64,000 nt of DNA from the NCBI RefSeq assembly GCF_964204645.1, contig NC_134030.1:7810278-7874277 (forward strand), given 5' to 3'. This DNA comes from Tubulanus polymorphus (taxonomy: Eukaryota > Nemertea > Palaeonemertea > Tubulaniformes > Tubulanidae). Below the pieces are notes generated by a model. That model ran no database searches, had not been told where the DNA came from, and saw only the letters and a program-made list of their open reading frames with translations. Positions within the stretch are counted from its first letter, which is position 1; each line of letters begins with the position of its first letter. A program made the translations under genes and the position numbers. This document shows positions 14,001 to 22,404 of this stretch, piece after piece.

Positions 14001-17000
14001 CTAGAGGCAAATCTATCGAAAATGGTGGAAGAAATCAGTTTTTTCAATCTGCCTAAGCTTAGTGATGCACTTGCCTTAATCCGTCAATTTGTGAAGGACG
14101 TGGAGTTATCGTTTGAACATTTCACGGATGCACTTAAGATGCCGATCAAAACGGCTATAGAAGGTGTCATCAATTCGATCAAATGGGAAGTAGCAGACGT
14201 TAAGTACAAAGTTGAAATGTTGCAGAGGAGAATCATGCAGCAGGTGACCGACGTGGTGAACAAAAAGTCTGGCTGGGGTTTGAAATATCGAACAACAATC
14301 GAAGTGTTCAGTATTGAATTTGGGGCGATGGATTTAGAAGTGGTGTACTCGACGAATTTCCTCGGTGAATGCAGCCGTTACAAAAGAGTCTACGAGCTTC
14401 TGAAAGGTGAACCAGCACTACGAGGTCTCGCCATATTCCACATTAGATTACAGATATATTGGTGGCTTAGTGTAAATGTTGGTGGCGGTTTTGAATTGGC
14501 GATGGGAACTGAAAGTAAAAATTTCATCATCCGTTTCGCCGGTCGTTTGAAAATATTTGAAGTGATCCGCTCAGAAGTAGACGTGTACATCAGTAAGGCT
14601 GGGCTCACCACTGGTGCAGAATTGAAAGCATGGGATCTGTTTCGAGTTCGGTTGATCATCAGTTCTACGGTAAATGTTCCATGGAAGAAGATAAATGTAA
14701 GAGCTGAAGTCTGGTTTTTGCCCGGTGGCGACAACTCCTTCGAAGGAAGTCTTTCTGAGGCGATAATCGACGTTGCTAAAAGGATTGGAAATGAAGCTAA
14801 CAAGAGATTGACACAGGCGCAAGAAATCTTCGATATAGCGGTTGCGAAGTTGTCCAAAGCTCAGAAATGGCTCGATAAGAAAAAAGCCGAAATGGATAAA
14901 GCGAAGAAAGTGTTCGATTCTGCCGTTAACGAATTGAAACGACTTGAACGGAAAGTTGAAGATCTGAAGCGACCGTTTGAGAAAGCCATGTCTAAGCTTG
15001 AGAGTGCACAGAATAAAGTGAATAGGATTTGCCGAATCAGGAGTTGTAAGCGGATCTGTATTCCAGGATTTAAATGTCGCAAAAAGTGCATTAAGAAGTG
15101 GAGAATCAGAATTTGTTATCCAAGATGTTCTAAAAGTAGCTGTATGATAAGCATTCCGAATGTAGTGTGTTTAACGGCTAATGCAGCCTGCAGAGTCGTC
15201 CGGAAAGCAGCCTACCTTGCACTGGGCGTAGCGAAACTTACCGTTCGTGGAATTATAGGCACCATGGACGTCGCAAGAGCTGGAGTACGCGTTACTGCTT
15301 TTGCCGTAGACAAGTCCAGAGTTATAGTAGATGTAGCTAAACTTCCGTTAGATCTGGCAAAAGTGTCGCTAGAAGCAGTCAAAGTTTCGTTCAAAGCGAG
15401 TAAAGTTGCACTTGAAGGCGTAAAAGAGGTTGTTAAAGGCGCTATAAAAGTGTTTATATTTATTACGAAGAATCTGCCGATAGACGTGAAAAAATGTGGG
15501 TTCTCTGCTCAACTATCCATCATGGACCAGTACGTGTTCGATGTTTCGTGTGAGTTGAATATCTTTAAAACTGGCTGGCATACAGCAAGATTTCGCGTCA
15601 ATTTCAAGAATCCAGTTGCGACCATTTGGGAGGCTGCGCGTGGAATGGTCAAGGGCCTCGTAAACGTTTTAAAAATCGGAAAACGCCGCAAACGAGATTT
15701 GTTATTCCGAGCAAGCATGCAGATAAATCGAGTCCGTCGCAGCGTTGAAGATGATTCGGGCTTCGAAGATCTTTTGACGAATAAAACTTTACCGTTTACT
15801 GACACTGCATTTGATAAGAATACATCGACTGGTAATGAAAAAGCGGAGGATTTGAAGGCGACGGATTTACGTATTGCTTATTTCAGAAATAGATGCAAAC
15901 AAGTTACTGAGGTCGATTCGTACCTCTCATCTGTGGTTGCATTCCTGAACGGAATCTCAAAAGAGATAGTCACTGATCTGGAGAATTCGACAACGCCAAC
16001 CACGCCGGCACCAACTGATGAGCAACCGACGCAGGCGGTTACTCTTGAATCACTCGGTATCAACACGACGGAAGCGATAGAAAAATTCAATATGACACGC
16101 GAAGAGCTTGATGCTATGCTACAAGAGGCATTGGAAAGTGAAGAGATAGCGGCTACACAAAATATGTCGGACTCATTAGCATCTGAAACAGGCGATGATC
16201 CGAATCAATCGGATAACTATCCGTTACTAGATTCGTGGAAAGCAGAAATGGAAAACGTGACCAGTGATCGGTATTCGACATCCGTGTGCAAAGGATTCGC
16301 CGATTGTGTCTTGGTGAAATTTGGAGAACTGTACGATTTATATTCTGGAGTTGATTCGCGATTAAAAGATCGAGCAAACCAGGCAAAACTTATCATCCCA
16401 GAAGTAGAAGAAATGCTCCTACACTTGCTGAATACAAATCTGAGCATGACAGTTACTGAAATATACAACTCAACGTCAAAGATCCTCGAGTTTTTGGATG
16501 AGTTGAGAGCTACAAATCCATTTTGTGTGGAACCTCCGCAGATCAAGGTATCTCCTCGTTCTAAGGTAGTTCTTGAGGGTGCACCGTTGGTGTTGAGTTG
16601 TCGTGCTTCAGATGGTATTGTCTGGCTCAAAGATGGTATCGTTCTTAATACAACTGCTGATGATCTGCGTATAGAAAAAGCAAGTACTGACGACACCGGT
16701 AATTATCAATGCCAAACTGGTAATATCGTGGCAAATATTACTTCAGTTGTTGCTGCTGTTACCATAGAAAATCCACCGACTATAACTAGACAACCTCCGG
16801 TATCAGTTTCTGTTCCCGAAGGGTTCGAACCTGCAGTGAAACTGGATTGCGGTCTAACCGGCATACCAAAACCTGCGATAAAATGGTGCATTTCGAATAA
16901 CGAAGACATTAATCGTCGTTGTATCGAAAGCACTGGCGATCTGGTCATTAAGAAGCCTTCGTTTAAGGATTCCGGTATGTACTGGTGTGAAGCCCGGAAC

Positions 17001-18376
17001 ATTCACGGTAATGTTACTTCAAGAAGATCGACGGTAGTAGTGCGAAAAATACTGTTAGGCTCTCCGGCAGCAAAGATGACGTTTGGATACTTCTTGAAGA
17101 CATCGGGGGCAAGGTGGAAACGATCATTGACCAACGAGCAAATATTGCACCGCGCTTTCGCTACGTCGATTATCAGCAACGTAGCCGTGCCAGGCGTCAA
17201 ACTGGAATTACTAAACAACAACCTTACGATGAGCTACCAACTTCTTAAGCCGATTCCTGACATGACCGGTAATTCGATAAGTTACGCTAATCTGTCCGTT
17301 ACATTCGAAAACGCGCGCACGGCGATGCGTTCGGCTATTGACAATTTGAGAAAAGCTGTAGAGAATGAAGATGTGACAGCCACGTTTCCACAGAAGACAT
17401 ACGTTGCTGATCGTAGCACACTCGTCATGTCTGACGTATGGACGTACTGCCGGGCAGGATATGAACAAAGCAATCATCAAGTGTACCTCTGCGGTAGGTA
17501 AAATGCATGGTTATCTTCCCATTCCGTATATCCGCTACGTTAGTTACGATACTTCGCTTATATTAGTGAACGTATTTAAATTGGTCATCTTTTGTTTTTG
17601 TAGAGGCGTGCCCCGTCGGGCAGTATCGCGCAGATGAGATGCCAACGTGTAGAAAATGCCCCGACGGTACATCCACTAAAGATCAAGCGTCGTCCTCATT
17701 AACATCGTGTCAAGGTATACTTAGCCCTAGAGAGAAGCAAAGGTTTTGATTAAGCTATTAAATGGATAAGAATAATTATGATCCGTGAAATATATCACAT
17801 TGACGGCTTTTAGTCATCAGTGGAGATATTTGGTGTATATAGTCAAGATGTTTTGGTACACATTGGAATGAACAAACAATTTCGATTCAGAACTTAACTG
17901 TTTCTGTACGTATATCTTTTCAGATCCCAGCAAGATATGTTGTCCAAATGGATCGGTATGTGCCTGTTATTCCTTCTCTGTAATTATTTTTTTTTCAAAA
18001 CCAATAGATGAATTTGTATTTCTTTATGTTTCTTTATATAGAATATAGCACTTTACATTGGCCTTGGTTTAGGATTTGGATTGCTGTTAATGTTAACTAT
18101 TATTGGTAAGCATGATTAGATGCGGTTTATATGACGTATTGTCGGTGTGATTGCAATCATCACGTTTGAACTGAGAAATTGCACGTAGGATGCTATATAA
18201 AGATATTTAATTATACTTTTCCAGGAACTGTGGCGTTTGTACTGAGGAGACGTCACAACAAAACTCGACATTTGTCATTCACAAACGAAACGCAAGAACA
18301 ACCGACTATCATGAACAACCCTACGTACGAAGCGACGAACTTCGAACTTACCGAATCAAAAACAACCGACTTTTAG
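5054..18376 (+). CDS. Giant EMI/EGF/Ig receptor, copy A (intact)
   Basis: Type I membrane receptor of 2621 aa, read as 27 coding exons: 5054-5121, 6377-6475, 6599-6672, 6766-6858, 7591-7713, 7982-8080, 8174-8296, 8467-8589, 9027-9149, 9286-9408, 9537-9662, 9911-10033, 10146-10268, 10353-10475, 10675-10797, 10871-10990, 11133-11255, 11408-11530, 11619-11744, 11875-13117, 13208-13331, 13417-13573, 13669-17493, 17604-17714, 17924-17955, 18042-18105, 18225-18376. The sum is 7866 nt, divisible by three, with no internal stop. The start [17 protein letters not shown] is a signal peptide conserved in copies B and C. Order: EMI (about 23-80), EGF modules (81-760), unrecognised region (760-1230), helical and Cys-rich region (1230-2180), two Ig domains (2180-2350), GCC2/GCC3 (2500-2540), TM (2551-2571), tail with NPTY. 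EMI plus NPxY recalls CED-1/Draper/MEGF10, the calcium-binding EGFs and GCC2/GCC3 recall SCUBE/SVEP1. Ligand and function are unknown. Confidence 0.85.
5122..6376 (+). other. Intron 1 of gene A
   Basis: This 1255-base intron separates the signal-peptide exon from the EMI exons. It is much shorter than the same intron in B (2649 bases) and C (3658 bases) and lacks their TTCGTTTTTGC-rich block. On the minus strand, about 5395-5545 is an open stretch of some 50 codons (containing [16 protein letters not shown]) that I cannot assign; it may be a repeat-derived scrap. Confidence 0.4.
6377..6672 (+). CDS. Gene A: two exons of the EMI domain
   Basis: Exons 6377-6475 and 6599-6672 encode about 58 residues with the spacing of an EMI domain: [23 protein letters not shown], then [17 protein letters not shown]. 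The CC-x-G-W-x-x-x-x-C ending is the usual EMI signature. In EMILIN, multimerin and MEGF10/Draper proteins, EMI domains lie at the N-terminus and serve in protein-protein contacts or multimer assembly. The exons join in phase 2, then phase 1 into the EGF array. B and C carry the same two exons. Confidence 0.75.
6766..11744 (+). CDS. Gene A: EGF exon array (16 one-exon modules)
   Basis: Sixteen consecutive exons of 93-126 nt each encode one EGF module, and all begin and end in phase 1, so any exon can be added or lost without breaking the frame. Fourteen are calcium-binding EGFs with the D-[IV]-[ND]-E-C start and the N-G-G-C core; the first (6766-6858) and third (7982-8080, [14 protein letters not shown]) are plain EGFs. 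A seventeenth module opens the next exon ([14 protein letters not shown]). Calcium-binding EGF tandems form stiff rods in fibrillin, fibulin, Notch and SCUBE. One module (10353-10475, [11 protein letters not shown]) departs from the usual DxxEC start. Confidence 0.85.
8825..8857 (+). pseudogene. Fossil 3' end of an EGF exon inside an intron
   Basis: About 33 bases repeat the last part of exon 8467-8589 (code for FQLDTDxRTCL), followed by a decayed copy of its donor and downstream intron (CTGCAACGATCTTTCCTCC). There is no acceptor or 5' half, so it cannot be spliced in. At two positions it matches the copy C exon (52434-52556) rather than the adjacent copy A exon. Confidence 0.6.
11875..13573 (+). 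CDS. Gene A: unrecognised extracellular region (3 exons)
   Basis: Exons 11875-13117, 13208-13331 and 13417-13573 encode about 508 residues. The first 37 or so are an EGF module; the rest (starting [13 protein letters not shown]) matches no family I know. It is beta-rich in appearance with few cysteines and several conserved-looking blocks ([35 protein letters not shown]). Copy C has the same exon at 62685-63924 with about 30 differences in about 377 aligned residues (counted by eye). Copy B lacks it. For the second exon the acceptor at 13207 is chosen because the nearer one at 13180 leads to a stop. Confidence 0.7.
13669..17493 (+). CDS. Gene A: 3.8 kb exon with helices, Cys patch and two Ig domains
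   Basis: This single exon gives about 1275 residues. In order: an alpha/beta stretch ([15 protein letters not shown] onward); a long charged coiled coil ([20 protein letters not shown]); a basic Cys-rich patch ([20 protein letters not shown]); a repeat of K/V/A-rich amphipathic helices ([20 protein letters not shown]); a beta part; a basic site GKRRKRD near residue 1900 that fits furin cleavage; an acidic Thr/Asn-rich spacer; two I-set-like Ig domains (VLSC, VWLKDG, TGNYQC; KLDC, IKWC, SGMYWC); and a C-terminal part with [11 protein letters not shown] leading into the GCC2/GCC3 exon. Only the Ig parts are recognised with confidence. Confidence 0.75.
17604..18376 (+). CDS. Gene A: GCC2/GCC3 module, TM helix and NPTY tail
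   Basis: Exon 17604-17714 encodes a Cys module of the GCC2/GCC3 type ([19 protein letters not shown], then [10 protein letters not shown]) as in SCUBE and SVEP1. Exon 17924-17955 is an 11-residue linker ([11 protein letters not shown]). Exon 18042-18105 is the membrane helix ([20 protein letters not shown]). Exon 18225-18376 is a basic stop-transfer (LRRRHNKTR) and a roughly 50-residue tail with MNNPTYEA. NPxY binds PTB-domain adaptors and endocytic machinery in other receptors. The tail ends at TAG 18374-18376. Confidence 0.8.
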
Positions 18377-18689
18377 TACGATAATCCATGATAAACTCTA
18401 CATATATTATTCCAGAGTATTTTACACATCGACCAAAGTTTTATTTGTACATATTTTAAGTAAACGGATTTGATCTCTAGGAGAAAACATTGTGCTTATT
18501 TTCAAATCAGACACTTAGCAGCTCACTTTAATTCGATGGAGCTTTAAAGACATCAAGTCCAGTAAAGAATTCGTATATACATCATTCGCAATGACATCAT
18601 ACGACTATATACATACCGTAACATTGTACCATCCTGATGAAAATATTTCATTTTCTGTTGTGTATTTATAAGAAATTGTGTGATATGTA

Positions 18690-18695
18690 AATAAA
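18690..18695 (+). promoter_or_regulatory. PolyA signal, gene A
   Basis: AATAAA lies 314 bases after the stop codon of gene A, in the AT-rich tail between this gene and the convergent pburs gene. It is the first good AATAAA on the plus strand after the stop. Confidence 0.5.
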
Positions 18696-18780
18696 TATAT
18701 AATTTTTTAGTATCGAAAGCGATATGATTGTTTCGTAGTATGGATTTCATTTCACGCCATCCTCGCCATTTCACGTTCCC

Positions 18781-18786
18781 TTTATT
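18781..18786 (-). promoter_or_regulatory. PolyA signal overlapping the pburs stop
   Basis: On the minus strand the stop codon runs straight into the signal: TAAATAAA. The hexamer AATAAA occupies 18786-18781 and shares its first base with the stop codon, so the pburs 3' UTR would be only some 20-30 bases. In the unit B pseudogene the same site reads AATTAA. Confidence 0.5.
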
Positions 18787-19321
18787 TACGCTGAACATTT
18801 TAGGCAACCACATTGCGATGGTTCCATGTAAGAAAATTTAACATATCCAGGAATATTGTTTCCTAGCCTGTCCAAACACCCCTCTAAATTCACTGACCGC
18901 TTCACTATCTCGTGTTCACGACAACAGAGGCAACGCTGTGGAAATGGAATAAAAGATGATGGATATGTTAAAGGATCATCCATTTTCGGGACACGTATAA
19001 TCATAGTTTTGTGAGCCGAGAAATTTCCAAGAACGCAGGATTTTAAAAAAACCATTCATGATTACTTACCTTTCTGAAACCAGAGTGATGAGTAACACTT
19101 GGCCAGACCTGTGACACGCAGCGTCCTTCGCACTTTTTTACTGCCACTGTACCAATACAACTGACCGGAATTTCGACGCCGTTTTGCGGATGCATGATTA
19201 TTTTCGGTACTGAGATCTCGGTGTCCATCAATAGACAGGATCCACGTTCACGAGACGCTAGTACCACTCCTACTAACAACACCGACATTGAGCAGACGAT
19301 TAGCTGAGATACCAATGTCAT
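18786..19321 (-). CDS. pburs: Partner of bursicon (bursicon beta) precursor
   Basis: Two exons on the minus strand: 19321-19070 (84 codons) and 18935-18786 (49 residues plus stop), joined in phase 0, giving 133 aa. The intron has GTAAGT at its start and CCATTTCCACAG at its end. Residues 1 to about 22 form a signal peptide. The mature part holds 11 cysteines in the bursicon-family spacing: VKKCEGRC, SQVWPSV, GFRK joined to RCLCCRE, and the end CGCLKC. In arthropods this cystine-knot subunit pairs with bursicon alpha to activate the LGR2/rickets receptor for cuticle tanning, and homodimers act in immunity; in molluscs and annelids its role is poorly known. The alpha subunit gene is not in the window. 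It is convergent with receptor gene A, about 400 bases apart. A splice acceptor-like TATTACAG just before the ATG hints at a 5' UTR intron. Confidence 0.9.
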
Positions 19322-21890
19322 CGTGGATTCTGTAATATACTAATTTTCATCAGTTTAAAGCGGCCCACGAGAATGTAAAAATGATATTATAAAATATATT
19401 CGAATACAGTTTGTGTATCCTCAAATTTGCGATATCGATTGTAAATCATTGAAATGAGCGAAAAGATAAAACGTTGAATTTAAAGGAAAATATTGTGGAA
19501 TATTGAATCTATCCACGTGTACGCGTATTGTCAACATGTGTGACATTCATTGGCCGTCAAATTGGTGACTTTCTACTTCAGTTATTCACTCAGGCTTGAC
19601 GGCCATTATTACACTGTGACACACTGTCTATCGATGATGCGTTATTTTTTATGTTCGTTAAATACTCAAACCTAAGACTTATGAATATTGATCTACAAGT
19701 TCACGAAGTATTTTTTGTCTTGTGAAACACTTGAATTTAGTCAATCTTCCGTTGCGAATCCTATCAAGAAAATATGTACGATATAATTTGAAAAACCATT
19801 TGACAACCATAGAGACAGACCATAACAACTCGTTCAACTCGTCCCCGCTTATGACAATGATTAGTTCTGATACTTAATCCTAATCGCCATGACTTTCATA
19901 CGCCGAGGACTTGATGTAATTAATGAATAATGTAACAGCGTTCTATACTAGTCTACGACTGTTAACCTCAACTGATTTTTCAATCGAGGATTTAGTTTCC
20001 CGTTTTAACTTGAAAACCACTCCCTTCTGCAGAAATCCTAGATTTGTCCTTTGTAAGTGTATCTCGCCTATATTAGATGATAGGTAAAAATGATACTTTA
20101 GTAGTTATGTCACCATTGTGTTGATCGCTATCGTATAAAGAGAATCGTAACGAGAGAAATCCCACAATAACGAAGCCAAGATTGAACAATTCTATATCAG
20201 AATGATTGTATTTGAGGAGCGACGTTCATCATCATTCACGGATATTGTGTATCTTCTCGTCTAAAGAGAATCGTTTACTTTCCGTCGTAAATAATTGATT
20301 GTAAAACCGAAACGGGCAATTAACAAGTCCACAATGGATATGGTTACCACAATGGATATGGTTACCGAGTCAGAGGATCTTTTATGGATTCAGCAATTAC
20401 TTGCAAGGCGCTGCTATTTCACCGTATTTAGCTCGCTAGTTCATTTGGTTTTTTTCTTGTATTAGTTTTGTTTACTTCTTAAAACATTTATTTATTGGTG
20501 TTCATCATTTTCTTGTCTATGAATAAATAGATGATTTTGGATTTAGGTATGTGTTCTAAGTTCGCATTCTCCTCGTAAAATTGCCCTTCCAAGTACATTC
20601 ATGTAAACGATGGAGTACACTGAATTTATTAGTTTCTGACATGATATGGACATATCGTTCATTGATTTGATTTTATTTTATTTTATTTTCATGTAAAATT
20701 TTTACAGAATTAATGGATAAACCAATACATTAAAATTGTAATAATATTAGATGAGGGACTGCTTTGAAGCAATAGTTAGCTTATACAAGAAAGCAGCCCT
20801 AGAAAAGAAGATATATAAGATGAAATGAAAAAGAGTAGAAAAACGACATAATACCGATCATAATACAACGTATTGACATTAAAAGACAAAAGAATGATTG
20901 AGATTGAACATATGTCCCTTAACGATTTAGATTACGCGGTAATCTGTCGTAGAATTGAATCAAACGAATTGAGTAATCATATCATTCATGTGTGACATGT
21001 AAAAAAAGCTATAAGGAGATGTTATATTTTTCTTTGTAAATTAAGATCTAAATATGAATATAATATAATAGAATTCACATATCAGTTGCATATCGGCTTA
21101 TGATATTCATAAATGTTATGCATACTATACATAATGTGACATTCAAATGAATTTAAAAAGCTATCATACTGAGAATCATACAGAAACAATACGCAAACTT
21201 CTACGACAACACGCAAGACGATATCATTTTTACCTGTTCGAGGAGATCTTCTTTGTCCTCCTTTGTTAGCTTTGGCAGAGTGGCTGTGTGTATGTCCGTG
21301 CGCGTGTAAGGTATGTCTGACGATAAGTGTGTTCTGTTACCGACGCCGTGTGACCAATAGATACGCCGCATTGGCATTGAAGGACTTCAATGTTTTATCC
21401 AAACAGTTGTACTAAAACAATCGCCTTATGAGAGCCGTCTTTGATATCTTTATTTCTGTCAAGGAAGTTGTAGATTCATCGCCAGTCGCCACTGTGTCCG
21501 AGTGAATTGAATTGTTTGAATCTTTCGAATTCGTTTTAAAGAAATCATTAATCCAAACATAGCTATATTTACCACACATATTACGCCAAATGGTACAAGT
21601 TCAGAAAATTGTTGGCACGAAACACAAAGCTAATTGCATGACTAGTAATTTGGTCAAAATAAGTTGAGTTTTGGCTCCGTAATCTCCCATAGGAAATTGG
21701 ATCCTAAAGCAACGATATGTGGCCCTTCCGGGTAGTTCTCGTGGAAAGAAATTATGGCCGGTTACAAAATGCAGAAAAAATGCATTGAAAACCGATAGAG
21801 AAAATAAATTGTTTTTCATTCCAGGATAGTTTGAAATACTGCGGACTTATTTTGCAGAATGCGGATTCTATTTTCATCATTTGTGACTAC
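19322..21890. other. Intergenic DNA between pburs and gene B
   Basis: No gene is seen. Much of it aligns with 35481-36632 and 43100-43930 in unit B, including a block around the phrase GGTTACCGAGTCAGAGGATC (20353 on) and another at 21300-21420. The alignment shows it is part of the duplicated unit. It includes one retroelement-tail insertion (20663-20880) and a 16-base tandem doubling near 20333-20364. Confidence 0.5.
20663..20880 (-). mobile_element. LINE 3'-tail-like insertion, unit A only
   Basis: Unit B at about 36360 reads straight across this site (ATCGTTCATTAAAAGACAAAAG), so about 210 bases are inserted in unit A. Read on the minus strand the insert ends in repeated AAAATAAAATAAAATCAAATC, the microsatellite-like tail typical of CR1/L2-type non-LTR retrotransposons. 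No coding sequence remains. Confidence 0.5.
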
Positions 21891-21892
21891 TA

Positions 21893-21935
21893 TTAAGGGG
21901 TTACTTTTTCAATCCCTTAGCCAGGTTATCTCTGT
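21893..21935 (+). repeat. Unit junction sequence shared by B and C
   Basis: The block starting TTAAGGGGTTACTTTTTC occurs here and at 44897-44940, in both cases after the same downstream tail of the previous unit and just before the next receptor promoter. It is absent ahead of gene A. It marks the head-to-tail join of the tandem units. Confidence 0.6.
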
Positions 21936-21959
21936 CGAAGAAGTGTAACAATATACCTC

Positions 21960-22251
21960 ACGAAATATTTCTTACATTGCAGAAGAAAACACATTGGAAC
22001 AACGCGCATTCAAATTGTATGAAAAAGAATAACACTTGGCACGCACCTCAGGACTGGGTTTTCCGAGTTCGGTAATGACTCCTTTTAATAGCACTTTATT
22101 AAATATGATTATTTGTCGACAGTTTAGTTATAAACTCGATGCAAACCAGTTCGGTAGATTGAAAAATAGCATATCATAAATAGCTGCGAAATAAATTTGG
22201 CAAATGCAAAAATCGAAAAAGGCGAATTAAAAGAAATTGGGAAAAGACATT
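21960..22251 (+). promoter_or_regulatory. Promoter-proximal region and 5' UTR exon, gene B
   Basis: It aligns with the matching regions of genes A and C, including TTTGTCGACAGTTTAG and CATATCATAAATAGC. It ends at a GTAAGT donor after 22251; the next exon begins after CTATTAG at 22396, nine bases before the ATG. There is no clear TATAAA; CTTTATTAAAT lies at the position of the gene A TATA box. Confidence 0.45.
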
Positions 22252-22404
22252 GTAAGTATTTCTTAAACTTTCCTAATGTCCTTCTAGGAATTTCTTTTGC
22301 TTACAATTTTGCCTCTGTCTATTCTACAAACACTGGTAAGATTATTGATTTCATTCGCAAAATTCTAATACTGGAATGAATGTATTTTCTATTAGAAAGA
22401 TAAT

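Noticed and set aside
14390-16696. Several 70-159 codon minus frames in the 3.8 kb exon
   Set aside because: They are antisense shadows of the real coding exon, with no start context, splice partners or domains.
19029-19055. ATG at 19055 as a separate start of a second minus-strand gene (89 codons)
   Set aside because: This frame reads through the pburs intron; the acceptor at 18936-18937 joins GFRK to RCLCCRE, restoring the family's Cys spacing.
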